Shown here one piece after another: positions 29,795-42,831 of a stretch of DNA of 64,000 nt (positions are counted from its first letter, which is position 1; each line of letters starts with the position of its first letter). The DNA comes from Rotaria macrura (lineage: Eukaryota > Rotifera > Eurotatoria > Philodinida > Philodinidae): the NCBI GenBank assembly GCA_900239685.1, contig OENT01000109.1, positions 147,143-211,142 on the forward strand, read 5' to 3'. Under the pieces are notes generated by a model. It ran no database searches, had not been told where the DNA came from, and saw nothing but the letters and a program-made list of their open reading frames with translations. Position numbers and translations under genes: made by a program.

Positions 29795-31344
29795 TTAATC
29801 ATTCAAACTTAACGTTCTTTCTGTGACCGATGATCGATATTCTAAGATGTACAGAATTCTAAAGATAGAAAAATAAAACAACATAAATCAATCGTTGTTC
29901 ATTTTAAACAATAGAATAATGCTTATACATACAGTATGAATAAAATCATTATAACACCAATGGATGTCATACAAAAATAGACAAGACCTGGATAGATCAT
30001 TATTGTTAATCGATAAATTTCATTTGTTGCTGCACCAATTGCATAGTTGCCACCTGATTCGAATACGCTAGCTAGTATAAAAACTGCTGCATATTCATGT
30101 CGTTCAACTAATTTTGTTATACGCGAACGTATTATTGGTACGGTTACATAATGCAATCCACCGATACCAACAGCTACATAAAGCATCCAATTTTCTTGAG
30201 CTATTCCAAATAAAATTGTTTGTATCATAAAAGCTAAACAACCAATCGCTGGTAGTATTAAGTGATCCGTACGTTTACCAATAATAACTACAAAGGGTAT
30301 AGTAAATATTAGAGTCGATACTGTTTGTACTGTAACATTTAAACTAATAGTAAATGAATCAAAACAGTATGGTACACCATATAAATAGACGTAAAACATG
30401 GACAGATTTGCAGATAACATGACAATTATGAGTAAATGTATAGCAACTAACATTAATAATGATCTTTGTTTATGTCCTTGACGTTTAGTTAGAAATACTT
30501 GAAAACATTTTGCTACTATTCGAAATTCAGTTCTTTTTAATTGTTGAAATATATTCAAGTGTTGAACGTCTAAATTTGATTCTGGTTGTAAAAATATACA
30601 TAAAATAAAACCCATGAAACTTAATATTAATGTAACTATAGTTGCTTGAACAAATCTCGGATGTTCTAAATATAATCCCATTGTCATTAATGCTAAAAAC
30701 CGAGTACAACTAATGCATACATCTGTGATTATAATAGCTGATGTACGCATTTTCTCATTTGTACAATCAGTTACATAAGCAAATGAACTTAGAATATTTA
30801 AAGCTGCTGTTCCAAAAAGACCATCAAACGTAGTTGATAGAATAATCCATGTATCCGATAGATCGAAATAGGCAACAGCTGTTAAAATACTATAACGTAT
30901 GGTTTTACCGATGAATGGTAAGGCAAGTAATGATTTTCGTCCGATTCGATCACAATTAGCACCAAGAACGATAGACGTCAAAATAGCCGGTATCGTACCA
31001 GCAAGAGATAGAAGTATATTTAAACGTGCAGTCGCTCGTTGAATCATATCATTCGGTGAAATTGTTGTTGATATAGGATACTTCGTTGTTGTTGTTGTTG
31101 TAAGTGTTGCAGGCGTTGCATTGTGAGAGATTCGACTCGCATTTAAGCATAGGGCATGTCGATCTGTTTTCGAAGAAGAATTCGATTCATAACGTATGGC
31201 ATAACGATATTCAACAAAATCATTGAGAATTAAATTATCAATATTAGTAATCATTATTAGAAAAATAATAGTTGGTAATACGCGCCACCAACGAGGGACT
31301 TTCGGTGGTAGTAAGGGTTTTTTTACATCATTTTGATCGGCCAT
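29795..31344 (-). CDS. Major facilitator superfamily transporter, SLC46-like
   Basis: A membrane carrier of 491 residues in two exons: 31344-29933, then 29858-29795. The junction uses donor ACT|GTATGT and acceptor TTTAG, and it extends the last membrane helix (ILFILILYILEYRSS) into a charged tail. Without splicing the frame would stop inside the helix. The hydropathy pattern fits 12 membrane segments. The first is near residues 22-42; a long loop after it carries three N-glycosylation sequons (Asn55, Asn68, Asn75) and a Thr run. The MFS signature GANCDRIGRKSLL (128-140) follows the second segment. The PPKVPRWWRVLP start and overall layout resemble SLC46 proteins (proton-coupled folate transporter and relatives). 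The substrate cannot be told from sequence. Confidence 0.85.
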
Positions 31345-34300
31345 GCTGTTTTGTTTTTAGTTATACACTCTGAATTCTACTATTGGCTCAGCTCGAATTC
31401 ACCTGTATATATAGAGAGAATAGAGAGAGAGAGATACTTTATCGTGTCATCTTCTAACGATCCAATGAAAAGCAAGTAAGATAAGTTATACTACAAGTTC
31501 ACGAGACAAAGTCTTCTTGAAATCTATTTGTGTCATTTTACTGCGTCGATATAATTTTCATCACAATCCCAAACATATCTTGGTAGATAAGATCAAAATC
31601 TATCGATAATAAATGAGACAACAATTAATNNNNNNNNNNNNNNNNNNNNNNNNNNNNNNNNNNNNNNNNNNNNNNNNCACTACATAGAAACATGTCGGTA
31701 CTTAGGAGTATGTGTGTCACTTCAATCTTCGAAAATATTTTGTTTTCTTTCAAAATAATGCTTAAATATTTTTGTAGTATTTTTATTTTATAGACTTAGT
31801 TGATATGCGCCTTCGATGTTGACGGCAAGATATTCTAGAATAGACGATAGACAAAAAAGAAACCATATGTAGTACTCTATAATTTGTTCGTATTGTTTTT
31901 AGTGTGTGCCTTGAGAATTTATGTAATTAGAGGAATGTAATAAAACTTTAATTTCCTTTTTTTCTCTCGAATGATGTGAAAAGCTGCTAGATAAATTGTA
32001 TAAAATCAATGATTATACTAATTTTAACATACTGAATTGGAATTCGATGTTTGAGAATAGTTTCATTTCTCTATCATAATCCTTGGTACAAGATTGTACT
32101 ACTTCTTTGTGAAAAGACCATTTCCTTACGGAATAAATACCATTGAAGTCGTACTCCTTCTAAGACGATAAACTGATTCTGTACTATCATAAGCTTAGCT
32201 AATATCCAGCAGGTTTGATTGATGTCAAACTTGTCCATGATATACCATTGGAATCATTTCATTTTAAAAGACTACAATCAGATAGATCAACTAGATGGAA
32301 AACTGAACACTCTCAGACAGACGTCAATGATATTTATCTATTCCATCTAGACGAAAATCAACCAAATCATCAACTACGACTATTTTAAAAATTCTAATGT
32401 ACACAGAATGCAAACTTGGCTAGTTATCTTTGACAACTAATCTAATGGCAATATATGCCATGATCATACTATAGAAAAATATATCTCGAAAGTTGTTTTT
32501 CGATCGTTGGATATGATTATCATGTAATTTATAAAAGTATTTCATGATAATAAGAGAAAATATTTCTTTAATTGATGCACGCAATAGTTAATACTTATCT
32601 AATTGTAATCTTCTATTGGTTCAACTGCATGTAAAAGATATCCTGATTGTTCTAGATAGTATTTCCCTACGGGATGTAACTATGAATAGATGTTTTTTAT
32701 TCAAAGATGTACATCAGTACTTCAAGACATGAAGAAAAAATAGACAAAAGATTAGAAGAATATGATAATTTTTACTTCTTTCCTAACGTATATCGACATT
32801 TACCTTCTATTGACATGGATGGATTGAAATATTCGAACTTTAATTGATTGTAGTAATGATAAAATCATGAAATAAAATTTTAAGCATCGTTTTTTTGTGT
32901 GTATTGGTCATGAACAAAGACAGGACGTCTAGCATCACATAAGAATTACAGAATTTTTAAATACAAAGAAATATTATTCAAGAAAAATAATATTTAAAAT
33001 AGCATAATCACCCGATGTCAAGCGAACTAGGTGTTAAATTCTACTTTTTATAGAATATTCTATTTCAAGTTTACGGAATGTTTGTTTTTTTCTATCGAAG
33101 TCGACGGATAATATATACAAAAGTGGTCGAAATATCTTTTTAAATCTAGTAAAATTTACATTTATCTATTCATCATATGTACGATAGATATCTAATAAGT
33201 TCAAACATGTCTCTTCTAGCATGTTAATAATGATGTATGTTTTCGATTTTTATTAGTTTACTAGTGAAAATTTAAATTTGATGTGGGTATGTGTAATATA
33301 TTACGATATGAAAACACTAACACTTCCGTTTCAAGTGTATGTATCGTTTTCAGTTTTATTTTTCATTTAAAATAGAATATAGATTGACTGTGATACTATT
33401 TTGTGATCATGAACTATCTTTGAAAAAATTATATGAAAGCATATCAAACACCAAACTTCATACAACATTGGATTTTGTAGTACTAAGATCCTGGATAGTT
33501 CAAACAGCTCCACATTCTACCATTTAAACTAGTTCAATATGTTGTTTTAAAATGAAATTTCTTAAATAAAGTTAGATCGAATTAACTTGTGTTTTAAAAC
33601 ATCTGCTCTGTTTAATATATATAATTTAGCAGGAAAAAGAATTTTTCACATGTAATTTTTTTTCTATCAAAGAATTCTGTTTTCTAGAGGAAACCTTAAA
33701 TTACGAAATTGACATTACCTGTTCGTATGTATTTAATTTCGTCGCATGAAAAACATATTTTAATTTCAATATGATTTTTAGCATGTATGTGTATTATAGA
33801 AATGATATTGATGATTAGAAGTAATGTTCATCGACAATTTTTTTTTAAAGTGAACAGTTCACGAAACTAATAAACAAATAGGAAAGGATGAAATCAATTT
33901 TATCTTATTCGTTGCATAGGATTAAATGTGTTTTCAACACCACAGAATATGACAATTGAGCACCGATTTAATTACACGTGAAATGAGGACCAAATTAACA
34001 GGCAATTTAAATGAGATAAACTCATTTAAAGCCTATCGAACTTGTAGTATGTATGGTGACAAGTATTGCGTTGTAATAAGCTGAACTCGAATCGGCTAAT
34101 CTCATGACTATTAATTTATGAAATTCAAAGGATTTATAATTCCCATATAAATAGTAGTAAATTCGTAAGTATTTCTGTCAAACAAGGCAAAAAGTCAAAC
34201 AATGAATATCAAGTTTTAAATCTCGTAAAGACTCTTGACGAGACTAATGCAATAGTACAACAACATCAAGTATCTAAGTATCGTTCCATAAAGTTAACCG

Positions 34301-35163
34301 ACTCTACTAAATATTGATATATTTGTAGCCAATATCGGAAATATGCATTAGGCCGATATGAAATAGAAGTTTACGCTCTAGACAACATATAAATAAAAAT
34401 TCTTCATAATATTATTAGTTATTGTTTCATTATTGTATTTATTATCTATCTATTGTTTCTACTTTTCTTCTAAAGAGTATTATTTTATTCTCGTCGTTTC
34501 AAATACAATTAAATTGGTGCTCAATTGTCATATCCTGTGGTGCTCAAAACACTTCTCGTCCCGCTGCATATATTTACATTATATTTTAATCAGGCATCGA
34601 AAATTCTTTTTTTATAATGTTGAATCATATAAGACGTGCTGATGAAAAATGCAAATCTCAAAAACTATTCCGATAGTAGAGTACGATGTAAGAAAAATGA
34701 GTACAATGATTGAAAATAATCCTTCGCCTCCTCTATGCATCCATGATTTTCTTTATAAAGAATGTAGATAAATCATTCTGTCATCTGAAATTTTCAATAT
34801 GTTAATCATCAAGATTCATTTCGTAATATTATTTATGATTCTTTTTCCTGTTCAGATTGCAAGTGACTATTTGATAAAAATCAGTTAGCTATCGTTTTTT
34901 TTTAATCTTTTGATATAAATCATGTTCTATTTAATAGAGTAGAAAATCAAATAATAATTTTGAATAAAATTTTTTCCTGGCCGAATAAATTCTTTTCTTC
35001 TATTTTTTTCATTTGCAAACGATGTATTAAATCGAGAAAATTGGTTTTTAAATTCTTTTTTATTCTCCTTGTTGGCAACAGTATCTGTTTTCATAAAATA
35101 ACCTTCGCCAAAAGAAAGACAAACAAACATAATAACAACAATATTTTTCTATTTTAAAATATG
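31345..35163. other. Gene-poor stretch between the SLC46-like gene and GOT1
   Basis: About 3.8 kb of AT-rich sequence without recognisable genes. The left end should hold the promoter of the minus-strand transporter. A short GA run (about 31416-31434) lies just upstream of it, and an assembly gap follows at 31630-31677. Open frames near 33339 and 34433 have no family resemblance. Confidence 0.5.
31630..31677. other. Assembly gap (48 undetermined bases)
   Basis: A run of N characters. The flanks are ordinary AT-rich sequence, so no gene appears to be interrupted. Confidence 0.99.
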
Positions 35164-35732
35164 TCATTTTATATTTCTTTGAGTTATATCTCGATCACTT
35201 ACGACTGATCGAACTGGATTCGTTGTTATGACTGATTTTTTCGCTGTTGATTTTTTACTATCTGAATTTTCTAATTTATTTATGACTGTTGAAATGTAAG
35301 GTAATGATAGTAAGAGACCAAAGCCAGGAATAGATCGAAGAACCGAAATAATAACTGGTAAAAGTCCACCAAATAATTTATAAAATCCAACTATTTGTAG
35401 TATGACACCAACTATTGGCCAACGAAGTAGAAGTAGAGCAATACCGGCAAAAAAGCAAGCTGATCCAGTCAAACGATCGGGTTGTACAAAAAACGTTCGT
35501 GCTTTACCAATTCCCTAGACAATGCAAACTAATCATGTTTTTTTCCCTGTCAAATAAAAAGACAAGTGCCACATACCAAAAGAAGAATAACACCAACAAT
35601 GAGAAATATATTACCAAGTGCCAGGAGAGCTCGATCGAAGAATAGAGCAAATCCAAGTAAAATAAAGAAAAATGCAAAACCAATTAACCCAGCACCCATA
35701 CGCTGACTATCACTTAAGTCCAACAAGCCCAT
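35164..35732 (-). CDS. GOLT1: GOT1-family vesicle transport protein
   Basis: A small Golgi/ER membrane protein involved in ER-Golgi traffic. Two exons, 35732-35577 and 35514-35164, give 168 residues; the junction LL|GIGKARTFF falls in a conserved region. Four hydrophobic segments are visible: about 11-30, 35-50, 67-83 and 88-110. DSQRMGAGLIGFAFFFILLG, FFDRALLALGN and LSLPYISTVINKL match the conserved GOT1 layout. Human GOLT1B is about 138 residues; the extra length is a basic, Ser/Thr-rich C-terminal tail of about 35 residues. The gene is divergent from the CREB3-like gene. Confidence 0.92.
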
Positions 35733-37212
35733 GATAGAAGAATATAGAAGAACAACACAAAAAAAAGAAGAAATCTAAACAAAAGCAGATCACATTGAGT
35801 ATAAAGGTTATGTTGATTTAAAACACATTGTCTATGACAAGTATGAACGGGTCACGTTCAACCAACGCAATGAAAGTGAGCTTAATCAAATAGACTCAAT
35901 CGTACAATCTAAAGTACGATCATACAACAAATATGCATATACAATGAATGAATATAGGTATGTTTTTTTTCTCATGTTTTCAGTTAAACAACAACTCAAA
36001 AAGCTAAATTTTTCGATCATTTTTCATAAAACTACGCTTCCTTTATTTTCTTTTTTTTTTCTTTCTTTTTGTTGACAATCACGATATGTCGCTCCTTGCA
36101 TTCATAGTACAAAGTCAGGTCGCCGCTCGTTTATCATGGACGGCTTTTTTCTTTTACTTTTGTTGCCGCAGTAGTGTTTTTCTTTTTCGTCATGCTTTTT
36201 TTTGTTTTTTTTCATGTCTACAGCTAATATGAAGAGCAAAAGCCAAGAAAAATTAATAATAATAATATTGTATTCATAAATCGATCACTCAGGTAAATAT
36301 AGTTGTTGTTTAAGAAGAAGCCGTTAGGGTTATTAGGAATATAGCGTTTTCTCTTAGTCTTTAGTTTAGAATTTAAGTTCATCAGAAATATAAATACGTA
36401 GATTTTGAGACACAGACCAGATTGATTCACTGATTCTTTCTTTATGAGTAACAGGCTAACGTGGCATAAGGGGAAAAGAGGAAAAAAAAACTGTGTATTA
36501 AAAAAAAGCCATCATCACTCGATGACGTCTTTCGTATTCGGCCGTCTACATCGATTGCAGCTGTTTCTTTTTCCTTATTTTAAACCGGTAAGTACTACCT
36601 CTCAAAATAAAAACTCGGAACACGAACTATTATCAAATATTGTGTTGTTCTAAAAAAAAGCGTACACATTTTACGTCAGAAAAAATGAAAAACAACAGTC
36701 AGATGTAATGAAGGTTATTCAAAAATTTGTTAGTCGAAATAAAACGACATCGAAATTTTGATCGCGTCACAGATGCATTTTTTCTTATCATTGTTGATAT
36801 GACAGTCAGCGGCTTCAAGGACAATGTTTTTCCCCATAAAAGATAGACAACATTGAGTATTAAACTATAATTTACAAAAAGTATTTTAAAACAAAATCTC
36901 CCTAGCAAATACGATTATATTTAAGGTTTCGTTTTCTCCGAAATCGTATAGAAAAGAAAGAAAACTCGTTTACAAACGGATATATATATATATGTAGATA
37001 GAATGATATACAGATTTAGTTACATATTTATTTATCTGGATTGTAATATCTATCTCAGCGTCCTCTCGCTACAATTCCTATTGGATGAATGAATCTTGTT
37101 TTTCATGAGTCACAAATAAAAAAAGAAGAAGAAACAAAAAATACGGAAGTTTTTTGTATACTAATAATCTACTTCCTTTGCTTTGCAGTTTTAGGAAAAT
37201 AAATCTTTTAAA
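35733..37212. promoter_or_regulatory. Divergent region between GOT1 and the CREB3-like gene
   Basis: About 1.5 kb separates the start codons. It holds a TGACGTC element (36523-36529) about 690 bp upstream of the CREB3-like start, close to the cAMP-response element core that bZIP factors of this class bind. T-rich and A-rich runs (about 36045-36065, 36195-36210) and a short TA run near 36981 are also present. Shared regulation of the two secretory-pathway genes is a guess. Confidence 0.35.
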
Positions 37213-40200
37213 ATGATGATGGATCCTATCACTGATCCATTCCTAAATTTATATAATGATGGACAGATACCATCGATACCAGATAGTCTATTATTCTCTA
37301 ATGATGATAACCTTGGAGGCATTGATCTTGATATACCAATATCAAGTCCAAGTAAATTTGAACAAGAAACCATATCAAATATGACGGACAATCCTGGTAA
37401 ATAATTTGTGTTTTCCCATTTTTCTTATAATCAATAATCATGTTTGGTTTTTATAGAGTTTGAAACTGAACTAAAGAATTTCTTAGCAAATTTTCCATCA
37501 CCGGATTCATCATCATCACCCAATAACCCATCCACAATTGATCTCTTAGATGATTTCCCATTTTCACCATTTCAAAATGATTTAAATCAAGAAAAAGTCG
37601 AACCAACACCATCACTGCCACCACCGCAAGCAAAAAAATTACCAGTTATCATAAATACAACTAAAATACCTAAGCAACATTTACCAAAAGTCGTACAATT
37701 GACCAAAGGTAATGTTGTTTATATTCAAGCGCCTAATAATTCAAATAAATCTCAAACAAATTTTATTCAATTAACAAATTGTTTACCAACAATATTAATC
37801 AATACATTACCAACACCAACAATAAATGATGACACAACTGTAACACCAGCGACAACAGCATCGATTGAAGATTTACCTATGGATGACAGCGAATGTAAGT
37901 GATTGAAGAAGAAAACAATCTGATACAAGTTCAACTTCTTAATTTTTCTTTTCATCTATCAAAATGAATTTCAGATAATGATATTGATCATCTTCCAATG
38001 ACACCATCAACATCAAGTGAATCACCTGATGAACGAACGACAACATCACCAGACATAACTCATGATAATAGTTACAGTAAAAACCGTTTACATCGTCATC
38101 AAACTTACAAAAGTTCATCAAATATGTTAACAAATCTAGAAGTGAATTTCTTTCTTGCGATATAGTTTTATCTTTACTTTTATTTTTCATGCTATAGAAA
38201 TTACCATCATCAGGTCCTTTACTATTAACAGACGAAGAATTAAAGTTAATTAAACAAGAAGGTTATCAAATTCCAACTAAATTACCATTAAATAAAACCG
38301 AAGAAAAAATCTTGAAAAAAATTCGAAGAAAAATAAAAAATAAAGTAAAATTTATTGTAATTATTTGTTTGGGCTTCATTAAAACAATTGAATGTTTACA
38401 GATTTCAGCTCAGGAAAGTCGTCGAAAGAAAAAAGAATACGTTGACACTCTTGAAAGGCAAATTGCGAAATATATTGATGAGAATGGTGCGCTCAAAGAA
38501 CGTGTATCAACTATGGAAAAAAATCAAAGGTACCAAAATAAAATTTTTTCTTGCATAAAAATCATTAAGAAAATACTTGATCATATGAAGCAGTCATTCT
38601 TATGTAGTTCTGTGTTATCACCTCTATTTATGAGACATGTTTCGAAAAAGATTGTGGTACACTTCAGTAATTTATGAGATTTAGTTTTTAAATAGAAAAA
38701 AACTTGAATGTACATTTTAATTTGTTAGTTTCATTTTATGATACTGAGTGACATGATAAATGAGACTTCAACTTTTAAGTATAACTATAAAAGAATTAAA
38801 TGAACTGTCGTTATCACTTGTCAAATTTCCAGATGAATTCGTTGCCGTTGGCAATAAAGTGTATGAAGTAAATTATGCATTTGAATTGATGGGAAGTACT
38901 ACTTCTCATCATTGGCCATGAGCAATTCATAACTATAAAGGATTGATGCTTACACAATTGTAGACTGTTCGTGTGTGTCTCTAGATTATAGGGGATTAAT
39001 TTGAATTGTGGAAACCAACGGAAAAGTCTATTTTTAAACTCTACAGAAAAAAAGCAATCCGATTTGTCAACGTAATCATGTATTATATTAGAATTTACGG
39101 AGCCCTATTTACATTAAAAAATATCCAATGAAAGAATTGATATAAACGTATTTTAACAAAATTGATTCATTTCTCACGAGTAACAATGTATAAAATTAGT
39201 ATTTGTACATTGGAATTTAATCTGTGAAGTGATGAAACCTCCAGTCACTAGTGAGAATATTCCTATGCTCAATATTCGATAAAGTCATTATTCAACTAAT
39301 TACTTTATGGATTTTAAACGAAGTAATTATCTATTGAATTTCTATTAACGATCGTCATTCATCTATTGAAAAATATTTTGAGCGTATCCGTCATTAGTCA
39401 ATGGCTCAGATGCACGCCATTTTATCATAGAATATTCAAGGATTTGTTACAATTTTATATTTTTGTCAGGTCATTAATGCAAGAACTTCAATCACTTCGA
39501 TCCATGGTTGGCAAAGGAACACCGACTACAGGCAAAGTTTTAATGGTGAGAATTTTTATTCCATAATAGTAGTTCTTATCTTTTTGATTTTCTTTATTTT
39601 TAGGTTTTATGCTTATTTTTTGCAGTTCTCTTTGGTATATGGTCACCTATGGCTAATAAACAATCATTAGATGATTTTATGCGTTCATCCAATGATGGAT
39701 CATCTTCACAACAGAAGTCTCTAACATCATCTTCATCATCGTCATCTAACAATCCGGATTCATCGACGAACAATATACGTTCAACAACAACAGCAAAATC
39801 ATTACTTGAACAGCAAGATTTAATCAAACAAGAACCAACCTATTCAAACTATATACCGAATAATTACAAATCACGCGTCCTACTATCATTCGACGATCAT
39901 GAACAGCACTATCATGGACCTTATTTACCATCAAATAATAAACAGAAATTATTTTCATCTCAACAAAAAACAGCCGCACCAGGCTATACATATTCAAATA
40001 CTGTTGAAAAATATATGAATAAAAAATTCAAATTAACCCAAGATGAAGAACACGAAGAGAAAAAACGTAGGTTTCAATCAAACATAATTTAGTACATTAT
40101 TATGCAAAGGAAATACAAATTTTCACGCTTTCCTCTTGTATACATAATGAATGAATATCATAATAGATTCTGAACAGAAATATTATTTCATAGAGTGTAA

Positions 40201-40907
40201 TATTATTGAACTTCTTTGTTCGACTTACATTGTCATTTAACTAGAAAGTCTTTTGCTTTTCAATTTATTTAAAGAAAGTTTAAAAGCATTGCAAGACACA
40301 GAAATTCTACGAAATTTACCGTTTAAAGAATTTTCAGTTAAATACCGTAGAAGAAAAACAGTAAATAAACTTCGGATTAAAAATACGAATTAGACTGCTA
40401 ACCCTTTCAAAAACAAAATGACGTAAGAATTATAATGGCTTCTATTATGAGAAAGGACTTTATAAGTATTAGATTGTTGTCTAGAAGTTGTAAGGTATGT
40501 GTTTGTTGTTGTTTCGTACGCATAATACGTATCTCTGACAGGTGCATCTCATTGAATCCTATATTACTAAAGATCTTTTTCATTAATACACGAATTTCTT
40601 TTCATTTACAGACAATTCAACACAACGATTAGCATCTGGATGTTTGAAACGACCATTAACAATTGAATGTTCCCCATCGATTATTCTCTCAAATGATTTA
40701 AACTATAAAATGATTCGATCGAATCATACATCAAACTATCGTATTAATGAAAAAGTTGTTGTTATTGAAAATTCAAATGAAAGAATAGATCATGATTCAA
40801 CAAATATTGAAAGTAAACCATTAAAAATAATACGTGTCGAACGTACCACACCGGCGATTGGCAATGATACATTAAAATTAACACATCATCGTACAGTAAA
40901 CGAATAA
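37213..40907 (+). CDS. CREB3L: CREB3-like (OASIS-type) membrane-bound bZIP transcription factor
   Basis: ER-anchored transcription factor released by regulated proteolysis. Eight exons: 37213-37396, 37457-37894, 37975-38141, 38198-38344, 38402-38529, 39470-39545, 39604-40066, 40612-40907; 632 residues. The N-terminal half is acidic and Pro/Ser/Thr-rich, with [10 protein letters not shown] as a likely activation segment. [20 protein letters not shown] (292-308) leads into the basic region [15 protein letters not shown], then a leucine zipper to about 370. A hydrophobic membrane segment [13 protein letters not shown] lies at about 381-393. The luminal side holds RVLL (471-474) before SFDD, a good Site-1 protease motif (RxLL). 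The block before and through the basic region is characteristic of CREB3/CREB3L proteins. Intron 5 is 940 bp, the others shorter. Confidence 0.94.
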
Positions 40908-42831
40908 AAGGAAGAAAGAAGAACTGATTGTGTATAGTTGTTGATGTTTTCTTTTCTTTTTTTCTTTAATTAAACTATATTTATTCTTTATTGTCATTCG
41001 TGTGTTATTAGATATTTGTGGCTTATTCATTTTTTTTCTCGTTTATATATATATATATATCTTTAAATACATATATATATTTGTATGTGAGTGATTATCT
41101 GCTTTCTTATTATTATTGTTGTTGTTGTTGCTTGATTCTTAAAGAAAACAAAAGCAGATTTATTTATCTATATTTTATTCGTTTTGGATTTTTATGTATA
41201 TGTTTATCAGTTTGTTCTCGTGTTTTCTTTCTTTCTTTTTTGTTTCTTCATCTTGCAACAAGAACTTTGTAAACGTGTTATATTATTTGATTAATTCAAT
41301 ATCAAGATTTCACTGAAGCGATTATTTAATCTAGCGAATTCTTTATTCATCATAGGAAGTTTTGAAAAAAAAAATGATAATGATTTCTAGTTTAAATAGA
41401 TTAAATAAATTTGTTAATGATAATAATTTTATGAAAAGTCAAGTTTTGGGAATAAATAAAAACTACACAATTTTCTGTTTCGCCTTTCAATATAACAGTT
41501 CTCGACATATAGCCCTAGTTTTAGAATTGTACCTAGAGTATGTTTCGAACGTATCATAGATCAAGAAAACATAGTAATACCTTAGGTATTATCGAAGTGC
41601 CGCAGCAGAATGCAGTAACAAGGTCAATTTCTATAAATGTCAAGATAACTCGACCGAATTGAAGAACATGACTAACATTCTCTGTAACAACTTAAGGTAG
41701 TGCTTCAAACATTTTATGTCGCATAGAAAGGTCAATAGTGATTGATGATCTCAAATGGAATCATTTCAAGCAAACGTTTCTCGACTATCAAGTATTTATT
41801 GAGTTCTGCGGATTACTTTCACATTTTAAAGTTTCGATTGAAAATGCCTAGAAATATTTTCATTTGAATTCATAATACTTCTTTCCACCATGTAAATATT
41901 GTATTTAAAGAAGACTTTTTTTTGTAGCAGTTAATACTTTTTTTCTCATTAGAGTTATTATTAAAATTCCTAATCTCAATATGCTTGTCGAAGCATTAAT
42001 AATGCGAGGTTCAGATATGAAAAATTCCAATAGTATGGTATCTGAATTTTCAATCTCTCATTCTTACGATTACGAAAGTAGAATTCCTATGTATAAAATC
42101 GTTTCTTAATTCCATCTTAAAATTTAAGGAAGATTTTGATTAATATAGACAGATATCAAACTTTTGTAAGATAATAGTTTTTTCCTTCGATGATTTGAAA
42201 GAGACAATCATTACGAAATGAATAGCTTACAGATTTGTTACCGGTTAACTAGTAGGATATTTGTTTTTCGATGAAGTCATGAAAGACACATTCTATATAG
42301 CTCCTATTTTCGTAACGAAGTATTCAACAGATGGATGAATCGAAGAAATTCTTAGAGATTTGCACGAATACTACTAAAATATATACTTGTAAGACAACTA
42401 AAACTGTAATGCAAGGGTACTACAATTAAATATGAAACTTGAGGTTTTGACTTGAAGTTTCTATTAATACTTTCACGATACATGATTCATTATGTTAACA
42501 GTTCGATACAAGTACAACCTAAAAATGGAAAAAAGAAAATATACACGTGGGCATGTGCATAATATTCTTATTAAAATTTTACTTGAAAACATTCCTTGTT
42601 ACTATGAATTATATTTTATACGCTGAAAACTCGGTGCCGAATCGTTGTCTTGCTATTATAAATGGTATTTAATCAAGATTTTATTTCATAAAATCGTCGG
42701 TTATAAGTGTGTGCTTTGAAAACAAGACTTATAGGCTTGAATATCAATATTTAGTCTCGGATTTATTTATAGAAATTAATGGAATCCATTCTATTCGATC
42801 TTTCGATTAACAAAAAGATCGAACCATATTT

